DNA from: Gnetum montanum
Taxonomy: Eukaryota > Streptophyta > Gnetopsida > Gnetales > Gnetaceae
Reading direction: 5' to 3'
Length of the DNA stretch: 64,000 nt
NCBI GenBank assembly: GCA_015680685.1
Contig: MNCI01000268.1
Location: 163,281 to 227,280, forward strand
The translations under genes and the position numbers were made by a program. This document shows positions 55,316 through 64,000 of this stretch, one piece after another (within the stretch, counting starts at the first letter, position 1; the number at the start of each line of letters is the position of its first letter). Under the pieces are notes generated by a model. It made no database searches, was not told the DNA's origin, and worked only from the letters and a program-made list of their open reading frames with translations.

Positions 55316-56205
55316 TGATGAGTGGCAAGATACCCCTACACTCAACCATATGAATACGAGCGTTTTCACGTGCGATCTGGTCGAACTCTGCAAATGGACT
55401 AGTTGCGGCACCTAGATCGTTAACCTTAGGTCGCAGTTCCCTGTCTTCCCACCTAGACTAGTATTAGCTTTGTCACGTATGGTTTAGTCCAGAGTGAGAT
55501 GTATGATGTGTTCCTAATTCTAATGCTACTCCTAAAGGCAGTGGAAAATAATATTAACTACGCTAAGCTAGGAGGGAAAGGGTAAGAGAATCTAATCTAG
55601 CCTAAGTGCGATGAGCAGCCATTCCTTGATTATCTGTACACATATTGGACTTCGTGCATGACTACCACTGGGATTACCAAGCGCAGATCTTAGGTACGTC
55701 ACTGGGTTACCAAGTAGTCACACTTAAATTCTTGTAATCAAGTTGTACTCATTTCGTGTTACTAGGAGATAAGGGTGAGAGAGACTAATTAGGAAAGAAA
55801 TAAATAACAAGTAATTAATTAAATAACAAAGTGAATGCTGCAATGATGAAGTAATCTCAATCTTTATTGCGGGTCATGTGCGTGTCCAAGTACGTCACAC
55901 TTGAATAAAGGATGTTGTACAATTACATTCACCACACTGCGGGCAGACACTGGAAAATAATCTATCTCTGGAAGGGGAAAACTGCCAGAGCTTCGCTAAG
56001 GAACTAAACTAGATGCCTAAAAATAGGAAAGTTGCCTCTTATTTATAGGCATTGAGACAAGCCGCGATATCGCATATGCGATATCGCGGTGGGCGACGCT
56101 ATTGCGGCTGCGATATCATGGCCGCTGCGATATCGCGGGCACTGCAACAACAAGGCTGTGATAGCACGGCTGCAATATCATAGATAGCAAATTCATGACT
56201 CATCA
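55316..56205 (-). repeat. 5' LTR of element D
   Basis: It starts TGATGAG, ends GACTCATCA and is 890 bp long. In sense the U3 holds four perfect GATATC palindromes plus variants (56065-56185), then a TATA box (plus text cttatttataggc near 56042). Confidence 0.92.
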
Positions 56206-56210
56206 TAATG
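56206..56210. repeat. Target-site duplication TAATG, right copy (element D)
   Basis: It matches 49870-49874. Joining 49874 to 56211 restores an uninterrupted LTR H. Confidence 0.9.
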
Positions 56211-56545
56211 GATAGAAGAAATCTCAATTTTATTCCCATTCATGCAAATATGTTCAAGTACATGTGCACTTGAATAAAATGCCATACAATCACTTGAATC
56301 CATGTTGTAAGTACTCACAAAGAGAAATATCCTAAGTTCCATAGGAAGAAACTACAAGAGTTCAGCTAAAGAAATGACTGAAAAGTGTCATAAATGTGAG
56401 GGGTATGTACATTTTTATAGGAAATGCCTACATCAACAATGATGTACCTACATGAATGCATCCTAAGATTCGTTGACAACGATACATTAAAGGGGCTACA
56501 TTAATGGCCCTACATCGATACAATCATATTATTGATATTTCATCA
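56211..56545 (-). repeat. LTR H, right part (U3 side)
   Basis: It continues LTR H after the D insertion and ends TTTCATCA. It has a TATA box (plus text catttttataggaaatg near 56410). Its U3 lacks GATATC arrays and instead repeats TACAT/GATGTA words. The next bases (56546 onward, tacccccaca) are the reversed polypurine tract of element H. Confidence 0.8.
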
Positions 56546-56939
56546 TACCCCCACAATTCATTGAAGATTTTTCCTCTAGTGAATAAAAAATGGGATCAAG
56601 ATTCTTATAAAATTTAAGGAAGTATGGAATTTTATTAACTGAATGACTAACTAACTAACTCTAAGTACTAGATTGTAAGAAGTATAAAAATAGTATAATA
56701 TACAAAAAAATTGAACACTTAGACAAAAAATAATAGGAACCCATTGAATGGATGGAAGTTAGATGAAGTCTTCATATAGTGCCTCAAGGTGGAGGTTCGT
56801 ATGGCTTTGAGGATCCTTCATCATGTCTCGAGGCTACTAGAGGTTATGGCTATCCTGGTGCTGGTGCTGGTACCAAAAACTTGAAAGCATCCAAGAGTGT
56901 CTTTATTTTCTCCTCTTTTCTACATGAGTCAAGAATGGT
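56546..56939 (-). other. 3' internal end of element H
   Basis: The first roughly 110 bases match the start of the B internal region at 11214 (tacccccat.a.tga, ttcctctag, ggaagtatggaatt). This supports H being another family member whose 3' LTR is 49308-56545. Beyond 56760 the homology is lost. Confidence 0.65.
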
Positions 56940-58430
56940 TTAGGCTACTTCACTTAGATGTGTTGGTGTTGGAATACCCTACAAGAACAATAGTGATGGA
57001 AACATCTCTTTCATGTTTACAAACTTGGTTGAAAATTATTTACATTTAAAATTGAATGTATGAATAAGATTTTGTAGCTAATGCTGATCACCCATTTTTT
57101 TTGGCCATGTTCTCAACAACATATCCTTGATTTGTGAACTTACAAATGAGAAATTCAAGCTCCACATTGACCACCTTCAACTTATGCTTTGTCTTCTTAT
57201 GAAGCTTGAACTCCACCTCATAAAGAAGGGAAGAGCTAGCTACTTACTTTTCTAACTTAGTATTGGGCCTCCCCATAGTCAACATTTCTAGGTTTGCATA
57301 ATGAAGGATGAAAAGCTCTATGTGCTTGGTTATCTCCTCAATTTTCAACTTCGTCATGTGGATCTCTACTTGATTGTATACATTAAGTTTATCAAAGATG
57401 GGTTGCCATGCATCGCCTCATTGTTGGATTTGCTAGATGGCCTTGGTTACCTTCACCATAACTAACTTTATTTAGTATTCATTAGCCTCCTTGAGAATTC
57501 AAACCTAGTTCATATAGTTTTTTACTCTTTTGAACTTTAGGACTTCATAATTCTAGGTGGCAATCTTAATGGTAATCTTTTGGTAAAGGGCCTAAACCTC
57601 TTTCATTAAGAGATTTTTCTTTTCTATAGCCAACCTTCTCAGATCCAAATTTACCTTGGCAAACTATTCCTGTTATTGGTGAATGTATTCTATCATTTGT
57701 TCCTTTTGTTGCTAAGCATTACACTAGTAGTGGTTATCATGGTTAAGCATTATGCTTTCTCTGCAAACTTGTGAGAGATCATGATTAGTGTTATTGGTCA
57801 TGACCTCTGATGTTGATGCATCAAAGATCACCATTTCTTTTGCATTCTTGGCCTCTTGATACTTCTATTGAAGCTATTGAAAAGCTTCATCCCTTGTCAA
57901 CTCTAGCTTGAGAATTACTCAATCAGAGAGATGAACACTGAGTTTTGCAATCTCAATGACTAATCATTGATTGATAATGGTGGCCTTCTCAAGTTGCGCA
58001 TTACCAATTAGTAGCTTTTCCCTTGTCTTTAAGAGCTACAATTGGTTTGATGTTATATCATCTAGCAAATCAAAGATCTTTGGAAGTAATTCCACTAATT
58101 ATTCTAATACTTCTTCATGTTGGGGAGCATTCATTCATATGCTTCCTTCCTTTTGCTGATGCATGGATGTCTACAATGATAGAAATGTCTGGTAGATGTA
58201 GTAGGAGCATTAAGGGCTTTTCCAACTCTCTCTACCATTGCCTCTACTACTATTTCCTAACCCTTATCTGGCATGATGAGGATTGTGGTTTGTTCTACTT
58301 TTTTCAACATGATAGAAAAGGCTATTGCATTTCCCAAAATTTTGGGAAATGCTTGTCCTAGGATGGCCATAGTAACTTCTATTGTACTAGGATTGGTTTA
58401 GATGAGTATCTAGATTTTTTGTGCTAAAAA
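56940..58430 (-). pseudogene. Coiled-coil open-frame relic, copy 1
   Basis: Minus-strand translation is stop-broken but clearly coding-like. It is rich in Glu, Lys, Leu and Ile: KYQEAKNAKEMVIFDAS near 57850, MTNNTNHDLSQVCRESIM near 57780, IEIHMTKLKIEEITKHIEL-type text near 57360 and VNVELEFLICKFTNQGYVVE near 57150. The pattern suggests a long coiled coil. A diverged copy follows at 58680-60155. I do not recognise the family; an accessory ORF of a retroelement or a captured gene is possible. Confidence 0.5.
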
Positions 58431-58679
58431 TAGTGGCATCATCTCACTATCTAGCTAGCTAATGATTCTTGTGACATCATTCAAGTGGCTTATGACTAGA
58501 TGATACATAGATTATTTTCCACCACCTCTAGATCCTTGTTGTTGTTGCAACTATTGGATCTTAGGAGGTTGGCTGCAAAAAATTGAAATCTCCCTATGGA
58601 AGAGGTTTAGATCCTTTGCTAGAAGACTATCATTAAGATTGCCACCTAGAAAAATGAATGCTCTAGGCTATTTTATCTA

Positions 58680-60155
58680 GATGTACTGCTACTAGAATAT
58701 TCCATGGGGATGGTAATGATGGAAGCATCTCTTTTATCTTTACAAACCAGGCTACGAATTTTTTATGTTTAAAATTGAATGTACAAACAAGATTTTACAA
58801 CTCCTAGTGATCACCCATTCTTCTGGCCAAATTCTCAACAACAAATTGTTGATCTATGAACTTTCTTCTAAGAACTTCAAGCTTGATGTTGGCCACCTCC
58901 AAATTTTTTTTGCCTCCATATGGAGCTTGAACTTCACCTTGTAAAGGAGGTAGGAGCTAGCCACCTACTTCTCTAACTTAGTCTTAGGCCTCCTTATAGT
59001 TAGAATTGCCAAGTTTTCATAACAAAGGTTGGCAAGCTTCACATACTTAGTCATCTCCTCAATTTGCAACTTCTTCATGCAAATCTCTACTTGATTGTAT
59101 GTATTGAGTTCATCGAAGAGGGACTACCATGCATTGTCTTATTGTTGGAGTTACCAAACAACCTTAGTCACCTACACCTTAGACAACTTTATTTTTTTTA
59201 TTAACCTCCTTGAGCATTTCAACCTAGTTCTTGTAATATTTTTTTTTACTCTTTTAAACTTCAAGGCTTAATTTTTCCAAGTGGCCATCTTAATGGTAGT
59301 CTTCTAATGAAGTATCCAAACCTCTTCCATGGAGAGGTTCTGGTTTTTTGCAACCAACCTCCTTAGATCCAAGTTTACCTTAGCAAGATTTTCCTACTGC
59401 TAGTGAATGTATTCTACCATTCTTTTTCTTTTGCTACTCAACATTACACAAGAAATGGTTATTATGGATAAGCACCAAGTTTTCTTTGTGAACTTACAAG
59501 AGATCATGATCAATATTATTAGTCATGGCCTTTAATATTGATGCCTCAAATATCATGATTTCTTTTGCATTCCTAGCCTCTTGATACTTTTATTGAAGAA
59601 ATTAACAAGCTTCATCCCTTTTTACCTCTAGCCCAATAATTACTCAATCAAATAGATGGGCTCTAAGTTTTGTAACCTCAACGGCTAACCATTAATTGGT
59701 AATAGTGGCCTCCTCAAGTTGTGCATTGGTAATTAGTAGCTTGTCCCTTATCTTTAAGAGCTGTGACTATTTTGTTGTTATATCATCCAAGAGATCAAAG
59801 ATCTCTAGAAGTGGTTTCCTAACTTCCACTAGTCATTCCAATACTTCTTCGTGTTGGGAAATTCTCATTTGTTTGCTCTTGGCTCTTACTAATATATGGA
59901 TGCTTGTCATGGTAGTAATTTCTTGTACAGATGTAACATGAGCATTGAGGGCTTCCTAAACCCTATCTACCATCACCTTTGCTGCTATTTCTTGGCCCTT
60001 ATGTGGAAAGACTAGGACCATCATCCCTTCTCTTTCCTCTAGCATGTTAGAGAAGGCTATTGCATTTTCTAAAATTTTAAGAAATGCTTATCTTGTGATG
60101 GACATAGTGACTTCTCTAGCACTAGGATTAGATTAGATGGATGCCTAGTTTCTTT
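58680..60155 (-). pseudogene. Coiled-coil open-frame relic, copy 2
   Basis: A diverged direct copy of 56940-58430 at an offset of about 1723-1734 bases. The minus strand reads RISQHEEVLEWLVEVRKPLL near 59850, LEIFDLLDDITTK near 59800, KLRAHLF near 59660 and KYQEARNAKEIMIFEAS near 59580, with stops. The two copies share word order along their full length, so this is a tandem duplication of the whole frame. Confidence 0.5.
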
Positions 60156-60159
60156 GTGT

Positions 60160-60690
60160 TATGCGTTGGCACATTTAGCTATTTCATGGAACAACAAAAG
60201 TAGATATTCAAAGGGAATGATATAGAACATGATTAAAATATGTAAATGATATTAATTCCACCCCAATGGTCATCACAAGATTTGGTCATTTTAACATGGA
60301 TATGCATAATCCTGAAAGTCTTATCTTCATACATAGAATGTCAGAAATAGAAAACAAGATTGGTTGCTAATATATTAGATGGATGATTGAATGGCAAGAA
60401 TTAAGTGGAACTTCACTCAAGGGACTACAATTCTCAGCAGAAATGCATCCATTATTAGTAAAAACACAGGTTGTTTTTGGAGAAAATCTAGATCAAGTTA
60501 TGCTGAAAATCAGAAGGGTCTGCACATATAATTTCCATTATTGCCATAGATAAAAACGTACCACAGGCTATGGTTGTTACTGTACAGCAATGTTCATATC
60601 TGAGAGCATTAAAACAGGGTTCAGCAATTGTCCTGAACATACATCTTATGGATGCAAAATCATTCCAAAACCATTGGAAGCAGCACATCC
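60160..60690. other. Spacer, no supported gene
   Basis: AT-rich at first, becoming balanced after 60400. The minus frame at 60488-60697 has no family wording. Confidence 0.4.
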
Positions 60691-61500
60691 AATTCAAAGG
60701 CCAGATTGCAGGGAAAAATGGAAATATTCAAAAATGATGTAAGCAAGAGTTTGCAAAAACAGAGGAAATGAACTCTGTGTTGAGAAGAAATAGTTACTGA
60801 ATACTGTCAGTAACTGGGTTGAACACAGAGAGAAAAAACGCAGTAGCAATGGCAATGAAAACGCAGTGACGCTAGCTGCCAAGAAAACGCCAGAATCCCT
60901 GCATATTCTATTTAAAATTTTGTCAAACACTTGCTGCGAAGGGTTTCTTTGTTTTGATTCCGCAATGAGCCTAATCTCCTGGCCAAAGGGTACAGCAAAT
61001 AAATGACACAAGATCAGAACGTAGCCAGTTGCCACGCCTACGCCTTTGCTTGCAACTTTGGACAGTTACGAGCGAAAACTACCAAACAAAATATGAATGC
61101 GCCGGACACTATGGCTGAAGGTTCTCAGATTCGAGTGAGTTAGTAAGTTAGTAGATGATGACCGCGGGAAGTTGTTCCAACTGCAATCGCATTGTAAGGG
61201 TTCAACAGATGACACACAGCCACGACGGACGCGGAAGACGTGGAGAAGGCGGCAGCAAAGCAGCGATAGGGTTTCAGCAACGTCAGCAACGAACTAACGG
61301 CGGTAATCGCGACCTTGGACCAACCTGATGCAGCGCAGTGGCAGGAATAACGGACGGAGCAGTTCAGCAGCGGTGGCACACGTCGTGGGATGGCGCGCAC
61401 AAGAAGGAGCGGGCAGAGCATCGCGGTTAACCGCGTCACAAAACGTTTACATTTGCAGTATCTTCGCCCTTCCATAAGTAAACGTATTTGCTATCCTATG
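60691..61500 (-). other. CpG-richer segment with unassigned minus-strand frames
   Basis: Base composition changes here, with many CG dinucleotides between about 61040 and 61450. Two minus frames stand out. 61475-61140 is 111 codons from ATG (MEGRRYCKCKRFVTRL), rich in Ala, Ser, Arg and Leu. 61035-60694 is 113 codons (ILCHLFAVPFGQEIRLI, RNPSQQVFDKIL) with a hydrophobic middle but no ATG. Either could be exon material of a gene running leftward. No domain is recognised. Confidence 0.3.
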
Positions 61501-61549
61501 GAGTCAATTTTATAACTTATTATAAAATGGTGACGAAATGAAGCCTCAA

Positions 61550-61938
61550 AAGTAACGATTAAATATTTAAATCATATTCAAAAACAAAAAGACCAAATTC
61601 TTGTACCATGAATAAATATTTGTCAGTTACAAATTTTTCTTCATAAATATTTGTAACTTTCTCCTAACTTGTTGGAGAAGTAATCTTCTAATTGGTTAAT
61701 CCAATTATTTGGGAGAAAAGATAGGTAAATATGTAACTTCCCTACCTACCTTGGAACCCTATAAAAAGGCTTCAAGGTTAAAGGAAAAAAGGGGGGGAAT
61801 CATCATCACTTCTCACAAAAAGGAGCATCATCATCACACTTGGAAGATTTGTAAAGAAGATTGTTTACAAGATGATTTGCTAGAATAAAGATTTCAGCCT
61901 CTTTGTCATGGTCCTGTGAGTTATGCATTTCATTTTTT
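61550..61938 (+). promoter_or_regulatory. LTR-like promoter region with TATA box and polyadenylation signal
   Basis: TATAAAAAGG at 61760-61769 is followed about 120 bases later by AATAAA (61884-61889). The text between contains repeated catcatcatcac and aaagg words. Short spacing between TATA and AATAAA is typical of an LTR R region, perhaps Ty1/copia. The N gap removes the 3' end, so it is not confirmed. Confidence 0.45.
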
Positions 61939-62578
61939 NNNNNNNNNNNNNNNNNNNNNNNNNNNNNNNNNNNNNNNNNNNNNNNNNNNNNNNNNNNNNN
62001 NNNNNNNNNNNNNNNNNNNNNNNNNNNNNNNNNNNNNNNNNNNNNNNNNNNNNNNNNNNNNNNNNNNNNNNNNNNNNNNNNNNNNNNNNNNNNNNNNNNN
62101 NNNNNNNNNNNNNNNNNNNNNNNNNNNNNNNNNNNNNNNNNNNNNNNNNNNNNNNNNNNNNNNNNNNNNNNNNNNNNNNNNNNNNNNNNNNNNNNNNNNN
62201 NNNNNNNNNNNNNNNNNNNNNNNNNNNNNNNNNNNNNNNNNNNNNNNNNNNNNNNNNNNNNNNNNNNNNNNNNNNNNNNNNNNNNNNNNNNNNNNNNNNN
62301 NNNNNNNNNNNNNNNNNNNNNNNNNNNNNNNNNNNNNNNNNNNNNNNNNNNNNNNNNNNNNNNNNNNNNNNNNNNNNNNNNNNNNNNNNNNNNNNNNNNN
62401 NNNNNNNNNNNNNNNNNNNNNNNNNNNNNNNNNNNNNNNNNNNNNNNNNNNNNNNNNNNNNNNNNNNNNNNNNNNNNNNNNNNNNNNNNNNNNNNNNNNN
62501 NNNNNNNNNNNNNNNNNNNNNNNNNNNNNNNNNNNNNNNNNNNNNNNNNNNNNNNNNNNNNNNNNNNNNNNNNNNNNN
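61939..62578. other. Assembly gap (640 N)
   Basis: A run of Ns; apparent open frames crossing it are artefacts. Confidence 0.99.
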
Positions 62579-63168
62579 TGCAAAATTTTACTTGTTACAA
62601 GCAGGTATTATAAGGACCGCGTAGACTAGGTAGTTGAACAAAATAGGAAACTTTCAATAACTCACAGTACTGGACAAAGTTGGCTGAATCTCTTTAAAGT
62701 AAGTCATTTGTAGTTCACACACAACGAAATTGTCACATTTCATACAACCGCATGCCGCAACAGCACACACACATAGTCACATTAACTACTGAGTTATTTG
62801 GAGGTATCTGGGCCTTGGTGTAGCCAGAGACCAGCAGGCACCTAAATCCTGTTCGAGGACACTCGTTGGCAGTCGCGTCCCAAACGGTCGCCAACATTAT
62901 GAAGCAAGATCACTCCACAGTTAAATCACCTTCAATTACTAAATCCAAATATTATGTAAAGATAAACCTTTTTGCTAGAAAACAAGAAAACTAGCTATCT
63001 TCAATTTTAATTATGAGAAGATTATAACGAGATTTTTAAAACTCATAAACATCTAGAACTAGTCACACTCATATGATATTTTAGAGCATAAGACTCTACA
63101 ACCATGATTGTTCTCAATGCAAGACATAACTAATAGAGAATCTCTTCCATAACCCAAGACTTATATCT
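62579..63168. other. Unassigned sequence after the gap
   Basis: No supported gene. A GC-richer stretch (62800-62900: ggacactcgttggcagtcgc...) resembles part of a repeat, but no family wording is visible. Confidence 0.4.
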
Positions 63169-63348
63169 CGACTCATAAGTAAGACACAAGAGAAAAGAAC
63201 ACATAGACCAACATACAACAAGTTATTCTTGGAGCTGAAATCACCATTTTCACTCATTCGACTCATAAGTAAGACACAAGAGAAAAGAACACATAGACCA
63301 ACATACAACAAGTTATTCTTGGAGCTGAAATCACCATTTTCACTCATT
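63169..63348. repeat. 90-bp perfect tandem duplication
   Basis: The unit beginning cgactcataagtaagacac starts at 63169 and 63259 and is essentially identical in both copies. The minus-strand frame at 63114-63347 repeats MSENGDFSSKNNLLYVG only because of this duplication. Confidence 0.92.
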
Positions 63349-63636
63349 CAATGTGCTCACCTAATCTCTCTTTCTCAGCTCTCCATTTTCAAGAGCTATC
63401 TTTCTCACTCATGGTACTAAAAATGGTGAATATAGTAATATTTAGGACAACGTGAAAGACAAGAAACATATAATCCTTTCCTCAAGTCAAATTGAGGCTT
63501 TTCAAATGTTTTTCAAGTCTTCTCACCTTCTTTTCTATTGTTTCCATCATTTTTCATCTTGTTTCGGCTATTTCCCAAGTTTGGATGGGAATTTTCAAGA
63601 GTTTCCGTAGCTGTACAAGTCATCTCTAATCTTTGG

Positions 63637-63835
63637 AAGACATATCTTGTATAATTAATACATCTTGCACTTAGGGGAGATGTCTTGTGCAAGATGTCTC
63701 TTGTCAAGGAAAGATATTTCTCCCAAGACATCTTTTTCTTAGACAAGACATCTCGTCCGAGATGATTGCCAAAACAACAATATGTTTTCTCTCCTATCCA
63801 GATGTCTCTTGTTAATTCTAGACATCTTCTATAAG
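63637..63835. repeat. Cluster of AGATGTCT / AGACATCT motifs in both orientations
   Basis: AGATGTCT occurs three times and its complement AGACATCT three times within about 200 bases, often followed by TTGT/CTTG. Neighbouring TTCTATAAGC (near 63827) could be a weak TATA. It may be the U3 of an LTR. Confidence 0.6.
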
Positions 63836-64000
63836 CATAAAACCTACAAACACAAACATAGGGAAGGAACAAAGGGGATTGGAAGAGGTGTCCCTATACT
63901 AGCTTTCCCACCTTTTGAAAAGTAAACTTAGGTGAACAATGGAGTAAGGGTTTAAGTGATCCCCCATTCATGAAGTTTGATCTCATGGATCCATACTGAT

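Larger units (their letters stand above)
49875..56205 (-). mobile_element. Element D: complete gag-only LTR retrotransposon nested in LTR H
   Basis: LTRs of the family with matching TAATG target duplication, tRNA-Asp primer site and gag are all visible. The total is 6.3 kb including a 312-base gap. No protease, RT, RNase H or integrase wording occurs between gag (ending about 53127) and the 3' LTR. Instead there is the same non-coding architecture as B. A foreign minus-strand ORF fragment occupies 50679-51128. The LTRs differ at about 24 of 490 hand-compared bases, nearly all transitions. Confidence 0.88.

Noticed and set aside
61903-62629. Open frames of more than 200 codons
   Set aside because: They consist almost entirely of N-derived X residues across the 640-base gap.
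1-64000. CRISPR arrays, bacterial operons, rRNA genes
   Set aside because: No regularly spaced identical repeats with unique spacers, no ribosomal RNA wording, and the intron-bearing gene and LTR elements are plant nuclear features.

Overview
The window reads as nuclear DNA of a seed plant with a very repeat-rich genome. A gymnosperm is my best guess, but that is inference. The evidence is one compact intron-containing gene in 64 kb, with almost everything else being decayed Ty3/gypsy LTR retrotransposons nested in each other, plus LINE and SINE relics. Most long reading frames are broken retroelement genes. There are two large N gaps (50367-50678 and 61939-62578) and five single Ns (5973, 38544, 40367, 40479, 42945), which suggests a draft scaffold.

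Layout. 1-3631: 5' part of a minus-strand gag element (A). 3632-28500: a large, decayed Tat/Ogre-like minus-strand element (gag about 25.4-22.8 kb, protease 22.8-22.1 kb, RT and two RNase H domains 7.0-4.9 kb). Between protease and RT lies a spliced-looking plus-strand open frame. Complete gag element B (10316-19113, target duplication GAGGT) sits inside it, and B carries a solo LTR of another family (17153-18617, target duplication GTACA) in its own 5' LTR. 28500-31620: plus-strand LINE. 32095-35707: gag element C. 35708-39130: chromovirus-like Ty3/gypsy remnant (zinc knuckle, protease, RT, integrase; minus strand). 40490-43832: the most gene-like segment, with a five-exon gene encoding two double-stranded-RNA-binding domains fused to a BMT5-like (DUF2431) rRNA uridine methyltransferase domain. 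44380-46590: SINE and a minus-strand LINE. 48070-56545: a nest in which plus-strand LTR K is abutted by minus-strand LTR H, and H is split by complete gag element D (49875-56205, target duplication TAATG). 56546-60155: the 3' internal end of H, then two tandem 1.7-kb copies of a degenerate coiled-coil frame. 60160-64000: a CpG-richer segment, a promoter-bearing LTR, a gap and short repeats.

A, B, C, D, H and K form one LTR family: LTRs of about 835-980 bp starting TGATG, and a primer-binding site matching tRNA-Asp (Athila/Tat type). B and D, the two complete copies, encode only Gag (B also a dead protease) and no RT, RNase H or integrase, so they look like non-autonomous terminal-repeat-with-gag elements. 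Their short U3 regions carry arrays of the palindrome GATATC just upstream of the TATA box. Observations of most interest are the dsRBD-dsRBD-methyltransferase fusion with a possible poison exon, the gag-only family with its GATATC promoter arrays, and the antisense multi-exon frame inside the Tat-like element.
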